Shown piece after piece: positions 16,466 to 26,000 of a stretch of 64,000 nt of DNA (position 1 is its first letter; every line of letters starts with the position of its first letter). This DNA comes from a virus. The translations under genes and the position numbers were made by a program. The DNA is taken from IMG/VR virus record IMGVR_UViG_3300032288_004022, positions 1 to 64,000 of that record; one strand, 5' to 3'. The notes beneath the pieces were generated by a model. That model did no database searches. It was given only the letters and a program-made list of their open reading frames with translations, and had not been told where the DNA came from.

Positions 16466-17071
16466 ATGAAACCATTTGCAAAATACCTAGCCGAAAGCGA
16501 ACGTACATACAACTATCGTATCAAAGTAGTTGGCGATGTGCCTGAGGGCTTTTTCAAGGAACTCAAGGAAAAGTGTGCGCAATTTGACGTTGTCAAAATG
16601 AGTGACCCCAAGAGCACCCCGGTGCGCAAAGTGATCCCGGACTTCCCAGCATTTCCCAATCAGCCCATGAAGATTGTGGATGTGGAATTCAAGTATCCGG
16701 CCATTGAGCCACAAATCAAACAACTGGCACAGTTGTTGAAACTGGATCCAAATCGCATTGTGATGATGGCCACACCATATGAAGAAAGTCTTGATATTGA
16801 AAACAACAAGATTGAAGATGAGAACAAAGACTTGTTGGACTCACCTTATCCTGCGCCAGACGCTCAACAAAAAGCCTTGAGCAAAGACTATGCTACCGGT
16901 CCTTATGATCATGCTGTGCTGAAGAACGCATATCGTACCAATTTCACCATTGCAGGAGAGAAAACACCTCCTGCCAAGACCACAAACGAATTGCCACAGG
17001 GCGACACAAGCCCCATGACCAACGTCAAGCGTCCACCCAAGCCAGCTACTGGCCGTAACCCAAGAGGATAA
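16466..17071 (+). CDS. Putative internal head protein with capsid-targeting-like N-terminus
   Basis: 201 residues starting MKPFAKYLAES. This closely resembles the capsid-targeting sequence of T4 internal proteins (MKTYQEFIAEA), which directs proteins into the prohead and is then cut by protease gp21 after an L/I-x-E site; LAE would fit. Residues about 15-115 form a compact alpha/beta region (YRIKVVGDVPEGFFKELKEKC; MKIVDVEFKYPAIEPQIKQLAQLL). The last 80 residues are Pro/Lys/Asn-rich and disordered. The protein family is unknown to me. It sits between the small terminase and a huge putative head protein, fitting a packaged virion component. Confidence 0.6.
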   Translation: MKPFAKYLAESERTYNYRIKVVGDVPEGFFKELKEKCAQFDVVKMSDPKSTPVRKVIPDFPAFPNQPMKIVDVEFKYPAIEPQIKQLAQLLKLDPNRIVMMATPYEESLDIENNKIEDENKDLLDSPYPAPDAQQKALSKDYATGPYDHAVLKNAYRTNFTIAGEKTPPAKTTNELPQGDTSPMTNVKRPPKPATGRNPRG

Positions 17072-17076
17072 TTCAA

Positions 17077-20000
17077 ATGACATTTTTTTACGACTTAAAC
17101 AAAAAGCTGGACAGTATTCGCGAGAAGCCAGAGACCACACACAAGCAGTTGAATGAGCGTGACGAAGGCAAGCCAGGCAAGAACTTTGCCAAGATTGCCA
17201 ATGATGCAGGCGAGCGTTATGGCAGCAAGGCCGCCGGCGAACGTGTGGCTGGTGCAGTACGCAACAAACTCAAGGCTCAAGGCAAGTTAGAAGAAGGCGA
17301 CATGGACGAATCAGCATTCCAAGCTGCTATTGGCAAAAAGAAATACGGCGCTGACGGTATGAAAGCGTTGCAAAAGGCCGGACGTGAAGGTGCCAGCAAG
17401 GCAACCATGGCTCGTATTCGTGACAAGCATGATCAGTATGACGAAGGCATTGAAGATCGAATTGGCGATCTAGATATGACCAACCCAGTTAATCAACCAG
17501 CATATCAACGCAAAGCCGCTGCTCAAGGCGGAAACAAAGTCAGCAAACCACCAATTATTGGAAACAGACGCGAAGGTTATCCTCGAATGTCAGGTGGCGG
17601 GGAAGTAGCCCCAATGCCAAAGAGCAGGGAAGGTTATCCTCGATTCTCTGGCGGCGGTGGCTACACTGGCAAAGGAGTCAAAGAAGAAGATTCTGCCGTA
17701 ATGACTCCTAAGCAAAAATCATTCGCTAAACTTGCACCTCCTGTAGACAAGATCACTTTTGCTGACAAAATTGCCGGCGCCAAAAAAGAAGTTGACGAAA
17801 TGCTGGGCGACGTTGCTGCTGAAGCAATGAAGTCAGCGCTGAAAGGCGGTCAGAAGAAGCTTGACAAAAACGACAACGGCCGACTAGACGCCAATGATTT
17901 TGCTATGTTGCGTGCTGGCAAAAAGCACTCAGTGAAAGAAGACGACAGCAGCATCAGAGACGATTTGGCGCATGAAATTCAAATGATTTTGGATAGTGCA
18001 TTAGGTGGTCTAGACCAAACAGATCATATCATTGATGAGTTGGGAGACATACAACAAGCTGTTGAACAGTCAGGCGATTCAGTAGCTATGCAAGCCCTTC
18101 AGATCATGAGTAGTGGAATTGATGAAGGCGCGAAAAAACAAATCAGGCTTGCTCGCAAAGCATTGAGTCTGCTCAAGGGCAAGCAAGAAACCGACGAAGG
18201 TTGGGACGACATGCTCAAAGCTGGTGAGGAGCGTAGACACTCAGGCATGAAGCCTGGTGAAAAAACTCAAGGCCACAAAGGCGAAATTGAAAGAACAGCC
18301 ACTGGCATCCGTCACACACGTCGTTACGATCCCAAGACAGGCGAAACTGATGCTGGAGATGATGTTCCAGCTCAGGGCGAAAAGCGCGGCCGTGGACGAC
18401 CAAAAGGCAGCAAAGCAGCCATTGGCGCCAAAGGCCCCAGCGGTAAGAGCAAGTTAATGACTCGCGAAAGCAGTCAACAAGAGTTGGATGAAGCCATTGC
18501 CAGGCTAGAAGCTGCTGGCTACACTGTTGAGAAAGCACCCCCAGGTGCCAAGGCAGAACGCATGGTAAAACACATCAAGGCAGGATATGCTGATGATGGC
18601 AAAATTACAGATCGTGAAAGAGGCATTGCCTATGCCACTGCTTGGAAAGCCAAGAAAGCCGGCAAGGTTGAAGAAGAAAGCGACGAACAGCGTGACGAAA
18701 AAGCTGAAAAAGCTGGACGCCGTGTAGCCAAAGACATCGAGTACGATGAAAAAGTCAAAGACAAAATCCATGGCAAAAAGCGTGGCAGCGAAGATGACAC
18801 AGCTGAAAAAGCCGGCAAGAAAGTCACCAAAGACATCGAGTACGACGAAAAGAAAAAGAAAGTCAAAGAACAAGGCGGCGCAGAAACCCCCACGGCGTCA
18901 AGTGGCTTCAGCTTTGGCAAAGGCATTTATGACTCAATGAATCGTGAACTAGAAAGCATGATTGCTGAGAGCATGAACATTAGCATGAACATGAACACAG
19001 ATGCCAATGGTGGCCCGAGCCGGAGCCTGACAGTTACAGCCACCGATGACGATGCATTGAAACTGGGCGCATTGTTGAAAAACGCAGGCCTAGGCGGACA
19101 TGACATGGGCGGTGCTGCAGAAGTAGAAGTACACGGTGCAGAAGACATTGCTGATCGAATTCGTCAAGCCTTGGGCAGCGAGCATGGCTCAGAAGAAGTG
19201 TGCGCAGATTGCGGACATGCTGACTGTGAATGCGATCATGAAGAGATGAGCGAAGCCTACGGCGACACAGCCGTGGATGAAAACAACCCTGACTTCCCTT
19301 CCAATACCGAGTACAACACCGATGCATTGCAATATGCAGGCGGCCTAAACAAGCCCAAGACTGATGTTGCTGGTGACGGTCAAACAACCATCCCCAACAC
19401 AGCAGTACACACTCAATCTGAGGACGACTTGCGTCGCTTGCGCGAGATGGCTGGTGTGAATCGCAGCAACAGACTTGACGAAGGTCTCATTAATAAACTT
19501 AAAGATTTTCTGGTGCCAAAACTAATGAAGTTGTTGGGTCCAGACGCAGAAAGTGTTGCTAATGCAGTTAGACAAGCCACCGGTGGCGATCTTACTCCCA
19601 GCAAAGAAAATGCCATGAAGGTAGTACAAGCCCTGGGGATCAACAAAGCAGCCGGCCAAGATCAATCACAAATGGCCGAAGGCATTGCTGGTAACTGGCA
19701 AGGTAAACTGATTCAATCCTTGTACACATTGGGTCTACTTGGTTCAGCAGGTGCTGCAATGTCCCTGGGTGGCACAGTAGGCGGCAATTTTGCGGGTGTT
19801 ATAGGCATATTGCTGTTGATGTTTGCTAACACATTCTTTGGCGAAGCACCTGGACAAGTTGGAGCTATGGGTAAGTTTGGTAACAAAGGAACCAGTGCCC
19901 CACAAGGCTTAGACATTCACGGCATGCCTGTTAGAAACATGAACGTGGACGAAAGCGATGATCTTGCTCGCATGATGGAAATGGCCGGCGTCAAGAAAAA

Positions 20001-20184
20001 AGCTGTTGATGAAGAAAAAACTGACGAAGGCAACAAGTTAACTGGCGGCCTAGCTGATGACGATATCAAAGTTGGTGAAAAGATTCCAGGTACCAATGTT
20101 ATTAAGAAAAAAGACATTGACGAAGGCATTCTTGCTTCTACTGCCAATCTCTGGAAAGAATACAAAGGCCAATACGGAGTTTAA
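17077..20184 (+). CDS. Giant putative internal head or ejection protein
   Basis: 1035 residues, very rich in Lys, Glu, Asp, Gly and Ala and largely disordered. Visible features: seven DEG tripeptides at intervals, three as I/LDEG (possible gp21-type cleavage sites); an internal duplication (GRRVAKDIEYDEK and GKKVTKDIEYDEK); a Cys cluster (CADCGHADCEC); two copies of a short motif, LRRLREMAGV and LARMMEMAGV, also seen in other genes here; a region at about 875-925 with two hydrophobic helices (LIQSLYTLGLLGSAGAAMSLGG and GVIGILLLMFANTFF); and a GRGRPKGSK AT-hook-like element. I do not recognise a named family. Disorder, DNA-binding elements and hydrophobic helices suit a protein packed in the head and injected with DNA, but this is inference. 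Confidence 0.5.
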   Translation: MTFFYDLNKKLDSIREKPETTHKQLNERDEGKPGKNFAKIANDAGERYGSKAAGERVAGAVRNKLKAQGKLEEGDMDESAFQAAIGKKKYGADGMKALQKAGREGASKATMARIRDKHDQYDEGIEDRIGDLDMTNPVNQPAYQRKAAAQGGNKVSKPPIIGNRREGYPRMSGGGEVAPMPKSREGYPRFSGGGGYTGKGVKEEDSAVMTPKQKSFAKLAPPVDKITFADKIAGAKKEVDEMLGDVAAEAMKSALKGGQKKLDKNDNGRLDANDFAMLRAGKKHSVKEDDSSIRDDLAHEIQMILDSALGGLDQTDHIIDELGDIQQAVEQSGDSVAMQALQIMSSGIDEGAKKQIRLARKALSLLKGKQETDEGWDDMLKAGEERRHSGMKPGEKTQGHKGEIERTATGIRHTRRYDPKTGETDAGDDVPAQGEKRGRGRPKGSKAAIGAKGPSGKSKLMTRESSQQELDEAIARLEAAGYTVEKAPPGAKAERMVKHIKAGYADDGKITDRERGIAYATAWKAKKAGKVEEESDEQRDEKAEKAGRRVAKDIEYDEKVKDKIHGKKRGSEDDTAEKAGKKVTKDIEYDEKKKKVKEQGGAETPTASSGFSFGKGIYDSMNRELESMIAESMNISMNMNTDANGGPSRSLTVTATDDDALKLGALLKNAGLGGHDMGGAAEVEVHGAEDIADRIRQALGSEHGSEEVCADCGHADCECDHEEMSEAYGDTAVDENNPDFPSNTEYNTDALQYAGGLNKPKTDVAGDGQTTIPNTAVHTQSEDDLRRLREMAGVNRSNRLDEGLINKLKDFLVPKLMKLLGPDAESVANAVRQATGGDLTPSKENAMKVVQALGINKAAGQDQSQMAEGIAGNWQGKLIQSLYTLGLLGSAGAAMSLGGTVGGNFAGVIGILLLMFANTFFGEAPGQVGAMGKFGNKGTSAPQGLDIHGMPVRNMNVDESDDLARMMEMAGVKKKAVDEEKTDEGNKLTGGLADDDIKVGEKIPGTNVIKKKDIDEGILASTANLWKEYKGQYGV

Positions 20185-20185
20185 T

Positions 20186-20356
20186 ATGAGCTATCAACCT
20201 TACAATACTCCACTAACAACACCACCTGTGCAAAATCCGCACAGCCCTGCCACCAACGGATACAAACAGCAACCTGTTGATATCCCTGGGGTACTACATC
20301 AATCACGCCAACTGTATCAACCTGTGGTGAGTGAAACGCCCAAGGAGAGCAAGTAA
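20186..20356 (+). CDS. Small Pro/Gln-rich protein, unknown
   Basis: A 56-residue gene between the giant protein and the next small structural gene, starting with ATG one base after the preceding stop (TAATATG). It is made almost wholly of Pro, Gln, Asn, Tyr and Ser (YQPYNTPLTTPPVQNP), so it is disordered. It overlaps the next start by one base (TAATG). Tight packing on both sides and continuous frame support a real gene. Function unknown; possibly a virion or scaffold peptide. Confidence 0.55.
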   Translation: MSYQPYNTPLTTPPVQNPHSPATNGYKQQPVDIPGVLHQSRQLYQPVVSETPKESK

Positions 20357-20685
20357 TGCCTGCCGTTCAAGTTGTAAATTCCACAGGCAACGTTGCATGG
20401 ACCACAGACAAAGTGGAAATTGCAACCACAGCCGCCACAGTTACATTTCAAGTTAGTTTGACACAAACTCAATACATACAGGCCAATGGTGTTCCTGTAA
20501 ATACCAGTATGCCAACTGGCAACTTGTATGCCAACGCTATTGTAGTACCAGGTAACACTGTACAACAGTACTATGTTGGTGCAGGAAACTACTTGAATAT
20601 CGTGTCTGGATCTGGATTTAGTGCCACGGCTCTGGGCACAGCAAGTTCAGCCACTGCTGGCGTCTACGGTTCGACTTCAAGCTGA
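20356..20685 (+). CDS. Small virion-like protein, unknown
   Basis: 109 residues. All-beta composition rich in Thr, Val, Ala, Gly and Ser with few charges: VNSTGNVAWTTDKVEIATTAATVTFQV and IVVPGNTVQQYYVGAGNYLNIVSGSGFSATALG. It looks like a small decoration or head-fibre protein of the kind often found in T4-like phages. It is coupled to the preceding gene by one base and to the next MRAHEF gene by a one-base gap. No family recognised. Confidence 0.55.
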   Translation: MPAVQVVNSTGNVAWTTDKVEIATTAATVTFQVSLTQTQYIQANGVPVNTSMPTGNLYANAIVVPGNTVQQYYVGAGNYLNIVSGSGFSATALGTASSATAGVYGSTSS

Positions 20686-20686
20686 T

Positions 20687-21067
20687 ATGCGAGCACACGA
20701 ATTCATTGCTGAAGGCAGCCGACCCGGTCGCCGCGCTGAAGCCAGCCACGAATTTGATGTTGCTCACCCTGGTTTGGTTGGTCCTCCAGCTGCTGGTGAC
20801 ACTTATTGGGGACGGTACTATGATTTTTATCGCGTGTCCAGCTTGGCAGGCATGGACCTTGAGCAACTTGAAAGCGCCGACGACATCAGCTTCTTTGGCA
20901 ACCTACCGGTGTTTAGTGCATACACCGAATACGATCGTCGCAAACTCATTGCCATAATGAAAAAGCTGGGCATGAAACCGCAAGAGCATGTCAAGCCTGG
21001 CAGTCACGAGCCAGATTATGTAAACAAAGCAAGCCCACTGCCGGCATTCAAAGGTTACAAAAAGTAA
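20687..21067 (+). CDS. Small protein with MRAxEF capsid-targeting-like N-terminus (1)
   Basis: 126 residues from the ATG at 20687, directly after the previous stop. An upstream in-frame ATG at 20621 would overlap the preceding gene and is not needed. The N-terminus MRAHEFIAEGS parallels the T4 internal-protein targeting sequence, with IAE as a possible protease site. It shares with the genes at 21942 and 22334 a C-terminal ending of the type HVxKASPxxAFxGYK (here EPDYVNKASPLPAFKGYKK). The middle resembles neither closely (YYDFYRVSSLAGMD). It is one of a family of small paralogues probably packaged in the head. Confidence 0.6.
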   Translation: MRAHEFIAEGSRPGRRAEASHEFDVAHPGLVGPPAAGDTYWGRYYDFYRVSSLAGMDLEQLESADDISFFGNLPVFSAYTEYDRRKLIAIMKKLGMKPQEHVKPGSHEPDYVNKASPLPAFKGYKK

Positions 21068-21069
21068 TC

Positions 21070-21945
21070 ATGTGTGTAATACTTGCCAAATACTTTGACG
21101 GTATTGGCTGGGCCGGTGCCAAAAATCGAGACCGGAACTACACACCAGCCCTGGACTTCATTGAAGATACTGCCCACGGTGTGGATCGCATGATGATGCA
21201 TGATCAAGTCACTGGTTATCGAGAAGGCATCAACAGTCGCGGCATCAGTATACTGAACACCAGCCTGGACGTGGGCGATGACGAAAGCGAAGTTGAAGCC
21301 GGAACTGCTAACACCAGTCCTGATGGCAAAATCATTGCCGAAGCATTGAGTCACGGCTCGATTCAAGATGCTGTCAAAGTCTTGATCAAACACAAACTGG
21401 GCGGCTGTACCATGGTATTTGATCAGGACGATCTTTACTTGATCGAAGCCAGCGACTGGGACGGCACCCGGCCCTTCAAGTACGTGGTCAAACAGATACC
21501 AAAAAACAAAATGATTGCCAGAACCAACCATGGCATGTGGTTGCAGGATGCAGGCTATCAACGTGATCCCTCAAACAAAAGTCACACACTCAGCAGAATC
21601 AGCAGCGAATCCAGATTGGCCTTGGCCGAAGCTGTGGTAAAAACTGCGCAAAAACCCGAAGATTTGGTAGACGGCATGTGTCAAGTCTACATCAACGATC
21701 CTCAGCTAAATATAATGAGAACCAGTACAGAGCGTAAAAAAATGCGCACCACCAGTCAGCAACTGTGTGTGCCCCAAGAACGAACACTGTACTGTAGACC
21801 GGTCAGCAGCCATTTAGAGTTTGATTTCTGGAACTTGAACAAGCCAGAAAACAATGTTTGGGTAGAGATACTGAGCAATCGAGCACTGTGGCAAAACACC
21901 CGGGGAAATCCCCCGTTTGGTCACATGAATATGAGGGATGTATGA
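21070..21945 (+). CDS. Ntn-hydrolase (choloylglycine hydrolase / penicillin V acylase-like)
   Basis: 291 residues starting Met-Cys. In N-terminal nucleophile hydrolases of this group, Met is removed and Cys2 attacks an amide bond. Supporting residues are in the usual order: C2, R20 and D21 in KNRDRNY, a GINSRGISILNTSL strand with N63, and N153 in ARTNHG. The family cleaves linear amides (bile salts, penicillin V, acyl-homoserine lactones) or transfers acyl groups (C45 peptidases). The substrate here is unknown. It is embedded among genes for putative head proteins with capsid-targeting-like starts, three bases after one and overlapping the next by four (ATGA), so a virion-linked or lysis-related role is possible. 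Confidence 0.72.
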   Translation: MCVILAKYFDGIGWAGAKNRDRNYTPALDFIEDTAHGVDRMMMHDQVTGYREGINSRGISILNTSLDVGDDESEVEAGTANTSPDGKIIAEALSHGSIQDAVKVLIKHKLGGCTMVFDQDDLYLIEASDWDGTRPFKYVVKQIPKNKMIARTNHGMWLQDAGYQRDPSNKSHTLSRISSESRLALAEAVVKTAQKPEDLVDGMCQVYINDPQLNIMRTSTERKKMRTTSQQLCVPQERTLYCRPVSSHLEFDFWNLNKPENNVWVEILSNRALWQNTRGNPPFGHMNMRDV

Positions 21946-22337
21946 GAGCACGTGAGTTTGTGATGGAAGTCAAGTATGGTGCAGCCGAGGATGTTCCTGC
22001 GGATGCCAAGAAGCTGCCTAAATCTCACGCCAGCGCCATCAAGGGAGCCATCAGCATGCCCGATATCAGCCAAACCAAACAAGGCGGCAGTCCCTATACC
22101 CAATGGCGCTTTGGTATTGCCATGGCCGGTGCACCTGACTACCCCACACCAGCTGCCGGAGCATTTGCCGGTGACCCGCTGTTGGCAACCTACAGCGATG
22201 CTGATTTAAAAATTATCAACAGCGCAGCAAAATCAGTAGGCGCCGGCGAAGTTAAAAAATTAACTGACAACCGCAGTACCGAGGCTGAACATGTACACAA
22301 AGCAAGTCCAGTGAAAGCATTTGGAGGATACAAGTGA
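21942..22337 (+). CDS. Small protein with MRAxEF capsid-targeting-like N-terminus (2)
   Basis: 131 residues from the ATG overlapping the Ntn-hydrolase stop. Starts MRAREFVMEVK. The middle, YTQWRFGIAMAGAPD, parallels YRSYRFGVAMARARS in the next gene, and the end EHVHKASPVKAFGGYK parallels the gene at 20687. So these three are paralogues that share head and tail segments. No catalytic motif. Inferred to be an internal head protein; function otherwise unknown. Confidence 0.62.
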   Translation: MRAREFVMEVKYGAAEDVPADAKKLPKSHASAIKGAISMPDISQTKQGGSPYTQWRFGIAMAGAPDYPTPAAGAFAGDPLLATYSDADLKIINSAAKSVGAGEVKKLTDNRSTEAEHVHKASPVKAFGGYK

Positions 22338-22714
22338 GAGCCCGAGAATTTATTACTGAACAAAGAGAGCTGCCGCCTGAGTCTCGAGATCCCATGCGTG
22401 ATACTTATATCCTGCCAGGTCTGAGTTCATCTGACCCTTATCGCAGCTATAGATTTGGCGTGGCCATGGCCCGAGCCCGAAGTGAATATCGCAAGGACAA
22501 TGTTAACCCGCATATATTGCCTTGGTCAGCAGAAACTGCATTTGGTGAACATGCAATTGTTGCTGGTTTTAATCATGGGGTGGCTGACATTATTGATGCG
22601 GCCCTGGAAATGACCGACACCCCGGGTGGCAAACAGGCGGTATCCAGTTTGCCCAGTGCAGAACCTGATTTTGTTGAGACACAAAGCCCGCTAAATAGTT
22701 TCAAAGGATATTAA
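22334..22714 (+). CDS. Small protein with MRAxEF capsid-targeting-like N-terminus (3)
   Basis: 126 residues, GTG start overlapping the previous stop (GTGA). Begins MRAREFITEQ, with ITE as a fitting prohead-protease site. The RFGVAMA segment and the ending EPDFVETQSPLNSFKGY are shared with the two paralogues upstream. One base separates it from the next MRAxE gene, so the set is a translationally coupled cluster. Function unknown. Confidence 0.62.
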   Translation: MRAREFITEQRELPPESRDPMRDTYILPGLSSSDPYRSYRFGVAMARARSEYRKDNVNPHILPWSAETAFGEHAIVAGFNHGVADIIDAALEMTDTPGGKQAVSSLPSAEPDFVETQSPLNSFKGY

Positions 22715-22715
22715 A

Positions 22716-23078
22716 ATGAGAGCCTCCGAAATACTACGCAAACTTGCTGATGTGATTGATGCAAAGTCTGCCCCCGCGCCCACACAACAATCCAGTCAAG
22801 AACCAGCCGCTGGAGGAGATGAGTTGATTCCCACTCCGTATGGTACATTTCTACCACCACTACAAGGCAAGTTTGAATTGCTGAAAAAGGCAGTTGGTGT
22901 AGATAACGTGTACGATGAAAACGTAGGCAACGTGTCTGACGATCCTGAAGCATCAAATCACAAAGTCACACCTATGAGCCCTGAAGAGTCTGAAGCATTG
23001 GCTCGCATGAAAAAAGCCGCGGGCGTGAATGCATTAATCACTAGCGAACTCAGCGACGACGAACCGTTTGACGGTTAA
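22716..23078 (+). CDS. Small putative head protein, MRASEI start
   Basis: 120 residues. It begins MRASEILRKLADVI, a variant of the MRAxEF start without an L/I-x-E site. The middle is Pro/Gln-rich, followed by TPYGTFLPPLQGKFELLKKAVGV. Near the end, ALARMKKAAGVNAL repeats a motif found twice in the giant protein at 17077 and once at 29997, again in an acidic setting. These shared short motifs suggest binding to a common head partner. No family recognised. Confidence 0.58.
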   Translation: MRASEILRKLADVIDAKSAPAPTQQSSQEPAAGGDELIPTPYGTFLPPLQGKFELLKKAVGVDNVYDENVGNVSDDPEASNHKVTPMSPEESEALARMKKAAGVNALITSELSDDEPFDG

Positions 23079-23088
23079 GGAGTCTGCG

Positions 23089-26000
23089 ATGAGTTTTATC
23101 CAGAATCTTTTTACCAGTAGAGACAACAACGCCCAAGGCAATACCTTTGTGGGCCAACAGGATCGTATCTGGTGGAATCCGGATACCAATGCGTTTTATT
23201 ACAGTGACGGCAACACCGCTGGTGGTATTTTAATCACAGGTGGCTCATCAGGCAATGGCACTGTGGGTGGAACAAACACACAGGTTCAGTTCAACAATGC
23301 CGGCAATTTTGCTGGCGACCCAAACTTTACATTCAATTCAGCAAACTCCACACTGAGCATCACCAATATTGTTACCACCAACCCCATTGTGGGCGGTGCT
23401 GGCGGCTCAAACACACAAGTGTTGTTCAACGATGGTGGCAATATTGCTGGTAATGCTCAGTTCACATTCAACAAGGCTTCAAACACACTAACACTAACAG
23501 GATCGGCTCAGCTGGGCAATATATATCCTGTGGCCAACAACACAGCAAACATTGGCAGTGCCACCCAGCGTTTTTATGACTTGTGGCTGGGTTCCGGCAA
23601 CATCAACCTAATTGATGACACACTCAACATCAATCAAGAGATCAATGCAGTCAACGGCAATCTTGTGATCTCTGGGGGCAACGGGCTGGTGTTTGGCCAG
23701 TTTGCCATGTACGGCAACACCATCAAAACAATCAACCCCGCGGCCAACATCAACCTTGGTGTTCCTGGGGACACTGGCTATGTGGACATTGAACGGCCAA
23801 TAGCCATTAACTCCACTGGAGGCGGAGCACCTGCGTTTGTGGTTGAACAAAATGGCACGGTGGAAATTTTCAACGCCAATGCCGCTGCCAATACTTCTGG
23901 TGCCTTGAACATAGTGGGGTCACTTGATCGATCTTATCAAAACGTAACCAATTCGGGTGGTATGATACATATTACCGGTCCTGACAATTCAGCAGCCCGC
24001 ATCACAGTGGATGCCTATGGCACTCAGGGTGGTGTTGGCTCACCAGCTGTGTTGGTGTTTAGATCAGCCAGAGGCAACTCCAATACTCCCACTGCCACAC
24101 AGGCCAACGATACCTTGGCCCGTATATCCGCAGTAGGCTGGGGCAATACACCTGGATTTGGAGCTGGTGCTGGCCTGGCAGCCACAGCCGTAGAATTTGT
24201 AGCGTTAGAAACATTTACACCCACAGCACAAGGCACCAAGATCACATTCAACACAGCCAACATAGGAGCCAATGTTCGCAGTGTCAGTGCCACCATACAG
24301 GCCAATGGCGTCAGCTTTCTTAACAATTCCATAGCCAACTCAGGCATAACCTTCCGCGATGGCACATTCCAAAACACAGCTTATTTGTCAACCAATGTGG
24401 TCAACAGTCTCACAGCCGGCGCAGGCATTGGCCTAAGTGCTTCAACTGGTAACATTACCATACAAAACACCGGTGTACTTGGGGTAAACGGAACCACAAA
24501 TCAAATCAACGTGGGCAACGTGGGCAACGTGCTCACACTGAGTTTGCCGCAGAATTTGAATACCACAGCCAACGTGCAATTGTATTCGTTGACAGTACAA
24601 GACCTTATAGTATTGGGCAATATATCCAACGTTATTCCTTCGGTTGTGGGCGGCAACATCATATATGTGGCCAACACAGCCACCAATATTTCAAGTCTCA
24701 ACAACAGTGGTCTGGTCACAGGTAACATTGGTAACTCGGCCTATGCCGGCATCTTGTACAACAGCACCAGCAACACCTGGGTCATGGACATTGGTAATTC
24801 AGTAGGTATCACCAGCGACACTATCTACACTGGCAATGTTTTTGCCAACGGCAACATACACTTGGGCAACACTGCTGCAGGCGGATACGATTTCCCCAAT
24901 GCACTATTGCAAGGCGATACCAACATAGATGGCTATGGCCAAATGGTGCTGAAAAATCACTCACAAACTGCCAACTCCAGTGCAGACATTGTGGCAGTGG
25001 CCAACAACGGTGATGACAGCAGTTACTACATTGACATGGGCATCAACTCCAACGTATACGCCAATGCCGACTATGCTGTAACAGGATTCAACGATGGTTA
25101 TTTGTATGTGAATGGCGGCAATCTTGTAATCGGTACACAAACTGCTGCCAAAGTCATCAACTTCTTCACCGGAGGCACAGATGACATAAACAACATTCGT
25201 GGTACCATAAACGACACAGGCTTGAGCATGGTAGGCAACGTCACTGCCAACAACATGATCAGTGTAAACGCCACCATAGGCGGCATTGTGAGTGCTATAG
25301 GTAATATCACAGGTGGCAATTTAAATATTCCTGCTGGCATAATCAGTGCCAGCGGCAACCTTACCGCTCTCAATGTCAATACCACTATTGTGAGTGCCAC
25401 AGGCAACATTGTTGGTGGCAATATCAGAACCGCAGGCAGTGTAACTGCCACTGGTAACATCACAGGTGGTAATCTAGTAACCACAGGATTTGCCAATGTT
25501 GGCAATATCACCACTGCCAACATCACAGCTGGTAACATTACATCAGGTATTATTTCTACCACAGGCAACATCAGTGGTCCCAACATCACAGCAACCATAT
25601 TGAGTGTGAGTGCAGCCCTGAACGTGACCGGCAACATCAATGGCGGTAACTTGTTGACAGCAGGTTTGATTTCAACCACCGGAAATGTTACTGCTAATTA
25701 TTTCTTTGGCAACGGATCGCAGCTGACTGGTATTACTACTGCCAGAATTGCCAATGGCACAAGCGAAGTCAACTTGCCTATATCCTCGGGCAATGCCAAC
25801 ATTACCATTGGCGGAACTTCAAACGTAGCTGTGTTCTCAACCACAGGCGAATACATTACGGGTTTACTCAGTGCCACAGGCAATATCACCGGCAACTACT
25901 TTATAGGCAATGGATCAGCACTAACTGGAATTAATGCCTTTGGCAATATATTTGCCAACGGTACAGCAGTGTTGGCCACTACTGGATCATCCGCGCTCAC

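Noticed and set aside
20057-20185. Longer start for the 56-residue Pro-rich protein
   Set aside because: The upstream ATG lies inside the giant protein; the ATG directly after its stop fits the tight coupling seen in the region.
24024-25895. Long Pro/Leu/Val-rich minus-strand frames within the fibre gene
   Set aside because: They are antisense images of the GN(I/V)T repeats, which give PVxLPxVxL when read backwards.
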